Shown here: positions 19,795-28,938 of the stretch, piece by piece
Layout of the letters: each line of letters starts with the position of its first letter
How positions within the stretch are numbered: the stretch's first letter is position 1
Assembly: GCA_002737125.1 (NCBI GenBank)
Contig: NSHP01000004.1
Location: forward strand, 1-33,880
Direction of reading: 5' to 3'
Length of the DNA stretch: 33,880 bases
DNA from: Actinomycetota bacterium
Lineage (GTDB): Bacteria > Actinomycetota > Actinomycetes > S36-B12
The notes under the pieces: generated by a model
Told to the model about the DNA's origin: nothing
The model's input: only the letters and a program-made list of their open reading frames with translations
Databases searched by the model: none
Made by a program: the position numbers and the translations under genes

Positions 19795-20811
19795 ATGCGC
19801 ATCACCGCACTTGCTGGTGGGATCGGCGGATCCCGATTTATCCGAGGCCTGCTCGCCCACCTGGCCGGCGCCTACCCCGATGGGCAAGGGGGCACCACCG
19901 CCGAGGTCACCGTTATCGGCAATACCGGTGACGACATCTGGGTCCATGGCCTGCGCATCTGCCCTGATCTCGACACGGTGATGTACACCCTCGGCGGGGG
20001 CATCAGCACCGAGCGTGGTTGGGGGCGCGAGGGCGAAACGTTCACTGCCAAAGCTGAATTAGCCAGTTATGGTGTCGAACCAACCTGGTTTGGTCTGGGC
20101 GACAAAGACATCGCCACGCACCTTGTGCGTACCCAGTCACTTGCCGCCGGGTACTCACTGACCGAGGTCACCGCGGCGCTTTGCGCACGCTGGAAGCCCG
20201 GAGTAATTTTATTGCCAATGAGCGATGATCGCGCCGAAACCCATGTCGTGGTCGATGACCCCAGCGGTGCCACCGACGACAACGGTCGCCCAATGCAGAT
20301 CGCCATTCATTTTCAGGAATGGTGGATTAGATATCGAGCTGCGCTGCCTGCGCATTCGTTCGCGATCATCGGCATCGACACCGCCAAGCCCGCACCAGGT
20401 GTACTTGATGCAATTGAAAATGCTGATCTAATAATTTTTCCGCCGAGTAACCCGGTGGTTTCAATCGGCACAATCTTGTCGGTGCCCGGCATAGCCGAAA
20501 CTATCCGCGGAGCTACCGCACCAGTTGTCGGAGTCTCCCCCATAGTCGGCGGTTCACCGGTTCGTGGCATGGCCGATTCATGTCTACAAGCCATCGGAGT
20601 CGCGACGTCCGCGTCGGCCGTTGCAGCGCATTACGGAGCACGTACCGCGGGTGGCTTTATTGACGCGTGGCTAGTAGATGAAGTTGATGCTGAAATCGTT
20701 GATGACGTTGTCGCCCTTGGTATTTCCTGTCGCGCCGTGCCACTGATGATGACCGATGTTTCCGCAACCGCCCAGATGGCTGCCGAATGCATGCAGGCCG
20801 TTAGCTCATGA
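19795..20811 (+). CDS. cofD: 2-phospho-L-lactate transferase-like CofD/FbiA (coenzyme F420 biosynthesis)
   Basis: MRITALAGGIGGSRFIRGLLAHL, TVIGNTGDDIWVHGLRICPDLDTVMYTLGGGISTERGWGREGETF, WFGLGDKDIATHLVRTQSLAAGYSLTEVT. Confidence 0.96.
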   Translation: MRITALAGGIGGSRFIRGLLAHLAGAYPDGQGGTTAEVTVIGNTGDDIWVHGLRICPDLDTVMYTLGGGISTERGWGREGETFTAKAELASYGVEPTWFGLGDKDIATHLVRTQSLAAGYSLTEVTAALCARWKPGVILLPMSDDRAETHVVVDDPSGATDDNGRPMQIAIHFQEWWIRYRAALPAHSFAIIGIDTAKPAPGVLDAIENADLIIFPPSNPVVSIGTILSVPGIAETIRGATAPVVGVSPIVGGSPVRGMADSCLQAIGVATSASAVAAHYGARTAGGFIDAWLVDEVDAEIVDDVVALGISCRAVPLMMTDVSATAQMAAECMQAVSS

Positions 20812-20812
20812 C

Positions 20813-22183
20813 ATGAGCATGCAGCCGAACGCAGCACTGCAAATAACCACCGTTTTAGGTATTGGCTCGATCACGCCCGGCGAGGATCTCGCGGCGATAA
20901 TTACTGCAACCGAAATTACTTGGCCAGACGGCACGGCCGGATTTGCTGATGGCGACGTTGTCGTCGTTACCAGCAAGATCATTTCGAAAGCCGAGGGGCG
21001 AATTATCGCGGCCCACTCACGTGATGCCGCTATCGATGCTGAGACTGTGCGCATTGTCGCGACAAAATCAACCCCGCAAGCAATTACTAAAATTGTTCAA
21101 ACCCAACATGGATTAGTTATGGCCGCCGCCGGAGTCGATGCCAGCAATGTTGAACCTGGTCACGTAGTCATGCTACCCATCGATCCCGATGCATCCGCGC
21201 GCGAACTGCTAACTCAACTTCGGATCACTACCGGTAAACATTTAGCCGTCATCATCAGCGACACCATGGGGCGCCCATGGCGTCTTGGTGTCACCGATGT
21301 CGCTATTGGTGCCGCCGGCATCACCGTGCTCGATGATCACATCGGGCGCATCGACGGTTTCGGACGCACCTTGGAGACGACGGTGATTGCGATCGCCGAT
21401 GAAATCGCCGCGGCCGCCGACCTAGTTAAGGGCAAGATCGACGGCAGCCCGGTGGCCATTGTCCGCGGGATGGGGCACTATGTCGGTGCCGAGTTTGGGC
21501 CTGGGGCTAGTGCGATCGTTCGCCCTTTAGCCGATGACCTATTCCCCCTAGGGACAGCAGAGGCCGTGCAACACGGTCGGGCCACCGCCGGGGGGCACCG
21601 ACGTACCGTGCGAAATTTTACTGATAGACCAGTCGATGATGAGGTGATCGAGAGAGCCATTGCATCGGCTATCACGGCACCGGCACCCCACCATGCCAAG
21701 CCCTGGCGCTTCCTCGTGCTTCGCGATGAGCCGATCCGCGAACCCCTGCTCACCGCGATGCGTGATCGTTGGGTTCTTGATCTAAAAAATATTGACGGTG
21801 CCGGCGAGGATTCGATTAAAAGGCGAGTCGCGCGCGGAGACATCCTGCATACCGCACCGGTCATCATCCTTGCATTCATTGATTTAGCGTCAGGTTCGCA
21901 TCAGTACTCAGACAAAGCGCGCACCGCTGCTGAACGCGATATGTTCATCGTCGCAGGTGGAGCTGCGGTCCAGAACCTAATGATCACTTTGGCCGCCGAG
22001 GAGGTTGGCTCAGCTTGGATTTCTTCGACAATGTTCTGCGCGGATGTAGTCAATTCCGTGCTTCACCTACCACCTAGTTACCAACCCCTCGGTGCGCTCG
22101 CTGTTGGCCATGCCGCGATGCAGCCAAGTCAACGCGATGAGCGCACAGTGGGTGCTTTCATGATCTCACCACCTGCTAACTGA
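20813..22183 (+). CDS. fbiB: Fused coenzyme F420-0:L-glutamate ligase / nitroreductase-like FMN domain (CofE/FbiB)
   Basis: N-terminal CofE (GDVVVVTSKIISKAEGR..., ISDTMGRPWRLGVTDVAIGAAGI) and C-terminal nitroreductase-like domain (RRTVRNFTDRPVDDEVIERAIASAITAPAPHHAKPWRFLVL). ATG 20813 preferred over the ORF-track start 20756, which overlaps cofD. Confidence 0.93.
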   Translation: MSMQPNAALQITTVLGIGSITPGEDLAAIITATEITWPDGTAGFADGDVVVVTSKIISKAEGRIIAAHSRDAAIDAETVRIVATKSTPQAITKIVQTQHGLVMAAAGVDASNVEPGHVVMLPIDPDASARELLTQLRITTGKHLAVIISDTMGRPWRLGVTDVAIGAAGITVLDDHIGRIDGFGRTLETTVIAIADEIAAAADLVKGKIDGSPVAIVRGMGHYVGAEFGPGASAIVRPLADDLFPLGTAEAVQHGRATAGGHRRTVRNFTDRPVDDEVIERAIASAITAPAPHHAKPWRFLVLRDEPIREPLLTAMRDRWVLDLKNIDGAGEDSIKRRVARGDILHTAPVIILAFIDLASGSHQYSDKARTAAERDMFIVAGGAAVQNLMITLAAEEVGSAWISSTMFCADVVNSVLHLPPSYQPLGALAVGHAAMQPSQRDERTVGAFMISPPAN

Positions 22184-22201
22184 AAGCCTAGTAATTCTTG
22201 G

Positions 22202-23278
22202 CTAAGCATCACTAGAAAATCGAAGTGCACCGGGTGCAAGTTGCACACCCGGCCAAATACGTACCCCGGCCAGTAATTCATTTCCGGCTCCGATGCTCGC
22301 GCCATCACCGATTACCGCTCCATCGATAACGCAATTTGCACCAACAGTGGCGCCAGCGCCGATGATGCTGCCGGTGACCCGTGCTCCATCGGCGATTCGG
22401 GCATCGTCGAACACCACGGAGCCGTCAACCACAACGCCCGCGGATATTTGCGCGCACCGGCCAATTGCCGAACCGCCGGTCAACACCGCGTCACTGGCAA
22501 TTTCCGCCCCATTAAGCACCAAATAGGCACCAGGTTTGGGGACCGCGGGTGACGGCGCGATACCAAGGACTAGATCGCGTGAGCCTTGAACAAATGCCAT
22601 TGGGGTACCGAGATCAAGCCAGTAACCCCGATCGACAACTCCCTGAACCAAAGAATCGGCGGCAAGTAGTGCGGGAAAAGTCTCACGTTCTACCGACACT
22701 GGTCTACCGCTTGGGATCGAATCGATGACGCTTCGGCGAAAAACGTAGCAGCCCGCATTGATTTGATCGGTGACAATTTCCTCGGGCGTCTGCGGCTTTT
22801 CAAGGAATTGAGTAACTCTGCCAAAAGCATCTGTCGGCACCAATCCAAAAGCTCGTGGATCAGCAACCGGAGTCAAATACAAAGTCGCGTCGGCGCCGCC
22901 ATCGACATGCTGTCTAACCAGCCCGCCAATATCTAGACCCGACAACACGTCACCATTGAAAACCAACACGGGCTCATCGGCACCACTTTGCAGATATGGC
23001 AGCGCGTGTCGAATCGCACCACCTGTACCTAGGGGTTGATCCTCGGTGGCGATCACAATCTCGATGCCCAGATCGGCACCATCGATGAACTCCTGAAAAA
23101 CGTCAGCGCGATACGAAGTGGCCAGCACAATTCGAGTGACCCCGGCATCGCGAGCGCGGGTGATTTGGTGCGCGGTGAAGGGCACCCCAGCCACCGGAAG
23201 CATGGGCTTGGGGGTATTGATCGTGAGCGGGCGCAGTCGGGTGCCCTGCCCCCCTACCAACAAGACGGCTTCGGTCAC
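22202..23278 (-). CDS. NDP-sugar nucleotidyltransferase (mannose-1-phosphate guanylyltransferase-like)
   Basis: AVLLVGGQGTRLRPLTINTPKPMLPVAGVPF, FNGDVLSGLDIGGL, C-terminal left-handed beta-helix hexapeptide repeats. Confidence 0.92.
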   Translation of the reverse strand: MTEAVLLVGGQGTRLRPLTINTPKPMLPVAGVPFTAHQITRARDAGVTRIVLATSYRADVFQEFIDGADLGIEIVIATEDQPLGTGGAIRHALPYLQSGADEPVLVFNGDVLSGLDIGGLVRQHVDGGADATLYLTPVADPRAFGLVPTDAFGRVTQFLEKPQTPEEIVTDQINAGCYVFRRSVIDSIPSGRPVSVERETFPALLAADSLVQGVVDRGYWLDLGTPMAFVQGSRDLVLGIAPSPAVPKPGAYLVLNGAEIASDAVLTGGSAIGRCAQISAGVVVDGSVVFDDARIADGARVTGSIIGAGATVGANCVIDGAVIGDGASIGAGNELLAGVRIWPGVQLAPGALRFSSDA

Positions 23279-23287
23279 GGCGCTAGC

Positions 23288-24046
23288 GTGCCACAGCCCC
23301 CTGAGTATGTTGCTCAGGTGGCCAATCCAGTATGGGATCTACTCACCAAGCGGCGCCTGGACTTTGGTGCTGCACCCGCGGTGACCTTCATTGGGGCTAC
23401 TCGCACCGAACTCTCATCGACATCGCTAGAAAATGCGGTTGCGAAGCTCTCGGGAGCCTTGCGCGATGAGTGGTCCCTTGAACCCGGGGATCAAATCGCC
23501 GCGTACCTGCCCTGGCATTGGCAACGCGTTGTTTGGTCTTTGGCGGCCTGGAGTCTTGGGGTAAGCCTCGACGTAGAAGGCAAGCCGGCAACAGCTGCAT
23601 TAACTGTCTGTGGCTCAGCTGGCATCGCGGCAGCCCTCGAAGCCGGCTGCGAGGAGCCCGTCGTTGTTTCACTTCATCCATTCGGCCTGCCGATTACTGA
23701 CCTACCACCTAATTGCACTGATGCTGCATCCGTAATCCGCCTACAGCCCGACTCGTTTTATGCCGAACCGGTTTCCGGCGAAGCAACAGCACTAATTCTC
23801 GGGGGTCAGCAATCCTCCATCTCTGAGTTGATCAATGGGGCAAAGCTTGGTTTGGCCAAGTTGGGCCTAACTCAAAATGATCGCCTGCTAATTTCCAACC
23901 TCCAGCATGATGATCTCGACGGCTACCTGCTCGCACCACTTGCTCCACTTCTAGGAGTTGGTTCCGTGGTGATCAGCGATGGCCCACTTAACCGGGAGTC
24001 GGTGATCTCCCAAGAGGGTGTTACTGCTTTTTGGGAACGACAGTAA
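23288..24046 (+). CDS. TIGR03089 family protein (truncated AMP-binding-like)
   Basis: VWDLLTKRRLDFGAAPAVTFIGATRTELSSTSLENAVAKLSGALRDEWSLEPGDQIAAYLPWHWQRVVWSLAAWSLG; between manC-like and LCP genes as Rv3268 is in Mtb. GTG 23288 or 23318 fit better than the ORF-track start 23036, which is antisense to manC. Confidence 0.75.
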   Translation: MPQPPEYVAQVANPVWDLLTKRRLDFGAAPAVTFIGATRTELSSTSLENAVAKLSGALRDEWSLEPGDQIAAYLPWHWQRVVWSLAAWSLGVSLDVEGKPATAALTVCGSAGIAAALEAGCEEPVVVSLHPFGLPITDLPPNCTDAASVIRLQPDSFYAEPVSGEATALILGGQQSSISELINGAKLGLAKLGLTQNDRLLISNLQHDDLDGYLLAPLAPLLGVGSVVISDGPLNRESVISQEGVTAFWERQ

Positions 24047-25661
24047 TCACACTTTCAGCACTTTGCGCAACCACCGCACCATTTTGAACTACGACCACCC
24101 GATAGCTATAGACCGCTCCGGCGGGCACCGCCTTTTTTACCTTAAACAAATACGAGCCATTGGCTTTAGTGCTTTTCGTCGCAACTGTTTTCCATTGACC
24201 GTCGACAAGCATCTGGCGATCCACTTGGATGCCGGCTGTTGCCGGCGCAACTTGGCCTCGGAAGCTAAGTGACGAGCCCTCCTTTGGTGTCATCGTAGGG
24301 CCGATATTCATAGAGACTGTTATCGGAGCTGGGGCGCCACCTGCCGTTACCGGGACGGCAACGGGCACACCGGCCTCACCATTGACCGAAATTACATAAG
24401 GTGACTTGAGTTTTAGCCGCGTAAGGAATGCAGTCCCGCTAAGTTCTTTCGCCGTGCCGTCGGAGGCGGTTGCACGTATCTTCTTCACGGCCCCGGAGAT
24501 ATAGCGTTCGGTGATTCCAAGAGCGCCCACGTCGGGCAGCCCAAACACCGCAGCCATACGCGCCTGCGGGACGTTTACCGTCCATGAAGCGTTGGAGTTT
24601 TGCGGGATAAGTGACCAATGGTCATCAACACTAACCGCAAACGGCAATGCCCCGCCCCAAGCATCTTTGCTCGCCTGGGTCATTCCTCCAGTCGATGAGG
24701 TATAAAACGCTCTAATTGGAACACCTTCATACGACACTGCCAGCCCCGCGGTTTCACTTGCATGGGTTGCATTAACCGCATCAACCCAAAGGTTGCCCGA
24801 AGCACTACTTGCCTTAGCCCATCCGGTAAAGAACTGGTCAGAATATGGGCCATCGCCATCGTCAAGATGACACGCACACGGCTTACGCACCCCGTGTTTA
24901 ACTTTCGACAAAGCGTACGACCGAGCCGCAATTACCTGAGCCTGCATCGCAGCAGCAGGCCAAGAATTTGAAACCTCAGAAATACCGTAAAGGTACTCAT
25001 CGTGCAGCCGCACACTATTGACGACGTTTAGTCGCGGCCCATCCGATGTTGACACTGGAACCATGTCAAAATACCCAAACCGATAACGATGCCCTGGGGT
25101 GTTGAATCGGCCTTTTGGTCCGGTGACATTCAACAAGGTGGCCGCCCCCGCGGCGATGCCCGGGGCTCTGGTGCCAGCCCAATGCACCGTGGCACTTGTT
25201 GCACTACCCAAGTCGGTAATCACCCCATCGAGTGAGCGCTGCACACTTACGCTGCCTTCACCCGGGGTGAAAGTGAACACGTCGGCCGGACCACCCACTA
25301 CGACAGTGCCCCCGACCGTGACTTCGATGGCGCCGCCGCCGGCTTCGAGCACCTCACTGCGCACTTGAGCCCCCGGAACTTGGATGAGGAGGCCGACTCG
25401 GATATCCATGTCGTCTGGGGTGGCGATTACTTCGGTATTCGAAAAATAGTGCGAAACGATGGTGGTGGCGTCCATGCCCTCGTTGGCCATCCCAAAAGCA
25501 CCCCATTGTGAAAGGCCAACCCCATGACCCCAACCGCTGCCCACGAGCGCGAAAGTTGGCGGAACCTCACCCGCCCGGGCCCCTGGGCTGGCCACCAGGG
25601 CGCCCGCGAGCACCACTGTTAAAAACCCAGCGAGCCGGCCGGGTGCGGGGGAAGCCACCAT
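24021..25661 (-). CDS. SpoIID/LytB-domain exported protein with C-terminal Ig-like region
   Basis: Signal peptide from ATG 25661 (MVASPAPGRLAGFLTVVLAGALVASPGARA), GSGWGHGVGLSQWGAFGMANEG, DEYLYGISEVSNSWPAAAMQAQVIAARSYAL, AVNATHASETAGLAVSYEGVPIRAFYTSSTGG. Confidence 0.9.
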   Translation of the reverse strand: MVASPAPGRLAGFLTVVLAGALVASPGARAGEVPPTFALVGSGWGHGVGLSQWGAFGMANEGMDATTIVSHYFSNTEVIATPDDMDIRVGLLIQVPGAQVRSEVLEAGGGAIEVTVGGTVVVGGPADVFTFTPGEGSVSVQRSLDGVITDLGSATSATVHWAGTRAPGIAAGAATLLNVTGPKGRFNTPGHRYRFGYFDMVPVSTSDGPRLNVVNSVRLHDEYLYGISEVSNSWPAAAMQAQVIAARSYALSKVKHGVRKPCACHLDDGDGPYSDQFFTGWAKASSASGNLWVDAVNATHASETAGLAVSYEGVPIRAFYTSSTGGMTQASKDAWGGALPFAVSVDDHWSLIPQNSNASWTVNVPQARMAAVFGLPDVGALGITERYISGAVKKIRATASDGTAKELSGTAFLTRLKLKSPYVISVNGEAGVPVAVPVTAGGAPAPITVSMNIGPTMTPKEGSSLSFRGQVAPATAGIQVDRQMLVDGQWKTVATKSTKANGSYLFKVKKAVPAGAVYSYRVVVVQNGAVVAQSAESVITVVPKKQ

Positions 25662-25804
25662 CCCACTATCCTCACATGCCCCAGGAGTAACAGCTACCAA
25701 CTGGGTCATGGAACGGCGCGCCGCCCCCAAGCGTCCAAACGCTGCACTAATAGTGGGCGAGGCCCACCTACGATGGGAATCCCCCAAGGAAGGCTTTCGC
25801 AACA

Positions 25805-27223
25805 ATGTCGCAAGCAGCTCGGCCCGGCGGCTGGACTCGAGTCTTGGCGATGGTGTTGGCGGCTGCCATTTTGGGTGCCACCTTGGTCGGCGCTGGTGTG
25901 AATTTGCTCCTTGGTCGCCTAGAAGGCAATATCACCGCGGTTGATGTCTCTGAGCAGGTTGGGGCGCCAAGCAGGGCGCCAGCGCCCATCGCCGCGATCG
26001 ACGAAACCACCGGCACCTACGCTCCCCTGAATGTTCTATTGATGGGCAGCGATATCAGGTCGGGTAAAGGCAATGGCGGTTTTGGCAGCGCCAGCAAAAT
26101 AACCGGGCAACGCTCTGACAGCACCATTTTGTTACATGTGAGCGCCGATCGAAAATCAGCGATTGCCGTTAGTATCCCGCGCGACACTTTGATCACTTTA
26201 CCCAAATGCAAGAAGGACGGGCAGAGCACGGGTGGTTATCAGGGCCGCTTCAATGAAGCCATCCAACTTGGTGGCCCTGGTTGTACCCTCAAAGCAGTAG
26301 CAGAACTCACCGGACTTGATTTGAACAATTTCCTGCTCGTTGATTTTGGCGGCTTCAAGAGAATTGTTGATGCAATCGGCGGTGTAGAGATTTGTGTTAG
26401 AGAGGCGGTTAATGACCCGCTTAGCGGGCTGGTGTTGAGTAAAGGCAAGCACATTGTGCAGGGGGAAGAAGCCCTAGCTTTCGTCCGTGCCCGAAAGACC
26501 CTTGGCGATGGCTCTGATACTTCGCGCATTCGCCGGCAGCAAGCCTTCCTTTCTTCACTCGTGCGCTCGGTTTTATCAACCGGCACCTTACTTAATCCCG
26601 CGACCATGCTCAGCATTCTTGATGCGGCAACGCAGTCGCTGACCGCCGACCCGCAACTTGCCAACATTCAAAATTTACAGGACCTCGCGTTGAGCATGAA
26701 GGACCTTAAGCCGAACAACATCACTTTCGTCACCATGCCCTGGTACCCGAGTGGCGACGGAGCAACCGTATTGGCCAGCAAAAAAAAGGGTGCGCCAATT
26801 TGGGCTGCTATCGCTAACGACACACCCTGGCCCCCGAGTGGTGGTGCCGGCGAAACCCTTCTGCGAGTTCAACCAGAGATGATCCGAGTAAATGTGTTAA
26901 ATGGCACGGTGACTAAAGGCATGGCGAAGAAAGTTGCCAAGCAATTAAGTGATCAAGGATTTAGGATCGGTGAAGTCGGTAACGCCGACACAAGTACCGT
27001 CACAACCACCACCGCGCAATATGACCCGCGCTGGGACGTGTCAGCCAAGACATTGATAGCCGCCGCCGATGCCACAGGTGAGCCGGTCAAGAAATCTGGC
27101 CAAACCATGACCTTGATTATCGGCAGTGATTTTACCGCAATCACACCGGTCGAAATCACCGATCTCGCTGAAGACAAAACCGCCAACATCAACACCGCTG
27201 ACGAAGCCTTCTGCGCTCAGTGA
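25805..27223 (+). CDS. LytR-CpsA-Psr (LCP) family protein with LytR_C domain
   Basis: NVLLMGSDIRSGKGNGGFGSASKITGQRSDSTILLHVSADRKSAIAVSIPRDTLITLP, FLLVDFGGFKRIVDAIGGVEICV, ALAFVRARKTLGDGSDTSRIRRQQAFL; C-terminal VNVLNGTVTKGMAKKVAKQLSDQGFRIGEVGNA. Confidence 0.96.
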   Translation: MSQAARPGGWTRVLAMVLAAAILGATLVGAGVNLLLGRLEGNITAVDVSEQVGAPSRAPAPIAAIDETTGTYAPLNVLLMGSDIRSGKGNGGFGSASKITGQRSDSTILLHVSADRKSAIAVSIPRDTLITLPKCKKDGQSTGGYQGRFNEAIQLGGPGCTLKAVAELTGLDLNNFLLVDFGGFKRIVDAIGGVEICVREAVNDPLSGLVLSKGKHIVQGEEALAFVRARKTLGDGSDTSRIRRQQAFLSSLVRSVLSTGTLLNPATMLSILDAATQSLTADPQLANIQNLQDLALSMKDLKPNNITFVTMPWYPSGDGATVLASKKKGAPIWAAIANDTPWPPSGGAGETLLRVQPEMIRVNVLNGTVTKGMAKKVAKQLSDQGFRIGEVGNADTSTVTTTTAQYDPRWDVSAKTLIAAADATGEPVKKSGQTMTLIIGSDFTAITPVEITDLAEDKTANINTADEAFCAQ

Positions 27224-27254
27224 CCGAGCGTCCCGGCCCCCACTCAACGGGGCT

Positions 27255-28136
27255 TTAGATAACTGGCGGGCGCCCAGCTTTGGTCATCGCCCAGACCGTG
27301 CGCCACTTCATCGCGCGGCGTCCCACCGGCTTAATGCGCATACCTTCGCCCAAGCCTTGAAACCAAGCTTTAAGTGCCGCCCGGTCATGTACTCGGGCCA
27401 ATGTCAAACCAACCCAGGTTCCGATATAGAACGGCTCGAGCACCACCGGGAGATTGCGCCGTGCCAACCACACCCGGTTGCGCGCGTTCATTCGGTAATA
27501 GACATCGTGACGAGCCGGATCAATTACCGGGTGGTTAACAATCAAATCCGCCGCATACCACGGCACGAAACCTTCATCCCAAACCCGCCAAACCACGTCA
27601 ATACCTTCATGGGCGTAGAAGAACTCTGCGGGCCAACCACCGATTGCCGCGAAAAGCGGTCGCCTGATGGCGACCGCACCCTCCCAAAGTGCGGTCGCTG
27701 CACTTGGTTCGCCCGGATCACCAACGCGAAGCCTTGGGACCCAGCGGCGCGGCGCGGGCAAACCCGTTGGGTCGACAACCCGTGGCTGAATTAGCCCCAG
27801 TTTCGGATCATTCGCAAAACGATCAGCCACGGTTTGCAAGAAAAATTCGTCTGGCAGCGATGCGTCATCGTCGAGGAAGAACAACAGCTCACCAGCTACC
27901 AGTGACACACCCGCGTTGCGGCCGGCTGGGATACCCAAATTCTCTTGAAGGTGCAGCGCCTTTACACCAGCAGGTAGATTAACCGGTTGCCAGCCATTAC
28001 CCACTACGACCACATCCACGTTGACATCATGCTGAGCAAGTACTGACTCAATGGCACGGTGCAAATCCGCGGGCCGCTGGCCCATCGTCAATATCACCAC
28101 TGCGAAATGCGCTGTAGCGACCGGATCAATTGTCAC
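27255..28136 (-). CDS. Glycosyltransferase family 2
   Basis: AVVILTMGQRPADLHRAIESVLAQHDVNVDVVVVGNGW, LGIPAGRNAGVSLVAGELLFFLDDDASLPDEFFLQ. Confidence 0.93.
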   Translation of the reverse strand: MTIDPVATAHFAVVILTMGQRPADLHRAIESVLAQHDVNVDVVVVGNGWQPVNLPAGVKALHLQENLGIPAGRNAGVSLVAGELLFFLDDDASLPDEFFLQTVADRFANDPKLGLIQPRVVDPTGLPAPRRWVPRLRVGDPGEPSAATALWEGAVAIRRPLFAAIGGWPAEFFYAHEGIDVVWRVWDEGFVPWYAADLIVNHPVIDPARHDVYYRMNARNRVWLARRNLPVVLEPFYIGTWVGLTLARVHDRAALKAWFQGLGEGMRIKPVGRRAMKWRTVWAMTKAGRPPVI

Positions 28137-28140
28137 GGTG

Positions 28141-28938
28141 TCACTTCAGTTTGCTCGATGAAAGGATCGAAAGTAGATGGCCAATTACGGTTACGACGCC
28201 CAAAATAACCAGCGCCGCAACAAGTACCCGAGTACCGCCAAGTCCACCCGCGAAGGCATCAACAACGGCAGCGATTAAGGCCAAGATAGTCAACTCCACC
28301 GAGTGATATGCGCGCTGGAACGGGAAAAACCGCACCATGGATCGCAAACTGCGCAGGCCACTTGATTGCGGAATACCAACGGTCACCTTGTCTTCCAGTC
28401 GCGGCATGTTGTTGTAGGCACGCGAGACATGAACCATGTCATTTAGCGCTTTGTTATAAAGAATTATCACTGCCAGCAGGGCACCCAGTAGCGGCCAGAT
28501 GCTGTCAAGCCAGCCCGGGTTCGGGAAGCCAGCGGCCCGCAAGCCCAATGCGATCGGAATTAACCCTTCGGTCGTGTAGTGACCAACTCGATCAAGGAAC
28601 ACTCCTTTGGGCGAAGAGGTCTGGCGCCACCGCGCGACTTCACCATCACAGCAATCCCAGAGCATCTGCAACTGCCCGAGAAATACCGTCAGCACCGCTC
28701 CAGGTAGCCCCGGGATCAAGAGGGCAAGTGCCGCTGAAAATCCTGAGGCGATCATCAGCCAGGTCACCTGATTAGCGCTGATCGAAGTGCGAAGTAACAC
28801 TCGTGTCAGATAAGGCGAGATCGCGCGCAAATACACATCTGCAACCCAATGCTCTGAATTGGCTCGCCCACGCACCGATGGCGGTTGGCCAACCTCACGA
28901 ACCTCCGCCACCGTGGGACGCGCTGGACGCTCAATCAC
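28141..28938 (-). CDS. CDP-alcohol phosphatidyltransferase family protein (variant motif)
   Basis: Multi-TM, motif DCCDGEVARWRQTSSPKGVFLDRVGH (last Asp replaced by His). Confidence 0.88.
   Translation of the reverse strand: MIERPARPTVAEVREVGQPPSVRGRANSEHWVADVYLRAISPYLTRVLLRTSISANQVTWLMIASGFSAALALLIPGLPGAVLTVFLGQLQMLWDCCDGEVARWRQTSSPKGVFLDRVGHYTTEGLIPIALGLRAAGFPNPGWLDSIWPLLGALLAVIILYNKALNDMVHVSRAYNNMPRLEDKVTVGIPQSSGLRSLRSMVRFFPFQRAYHSVELTILALIAAVVDAFAGGLGGTRVLVAALVILGVVTVIGHLLSILSSSKLK

Noticed and set aside
22183-22202. Terminator between fbiB and the manC-like gene (AGCC...GGCT)
   Set aside because: 4-bp stem without a T-tract.
24021-25661. Evidence of sporulation from the SpoIID domain
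   Set aside because: SpoIID/LytB-domain proteins are widespread in non-sporulating actinobacteria; no other sporulation genes seen.
27235-27254. Intrinsic terminator between the LCP gene and GT2 (GGCCCC-cactcaac-GGGGCTTT)
   Set aside because: Only a 5-6 bp stem and three Ts; too weak to call with confidence.
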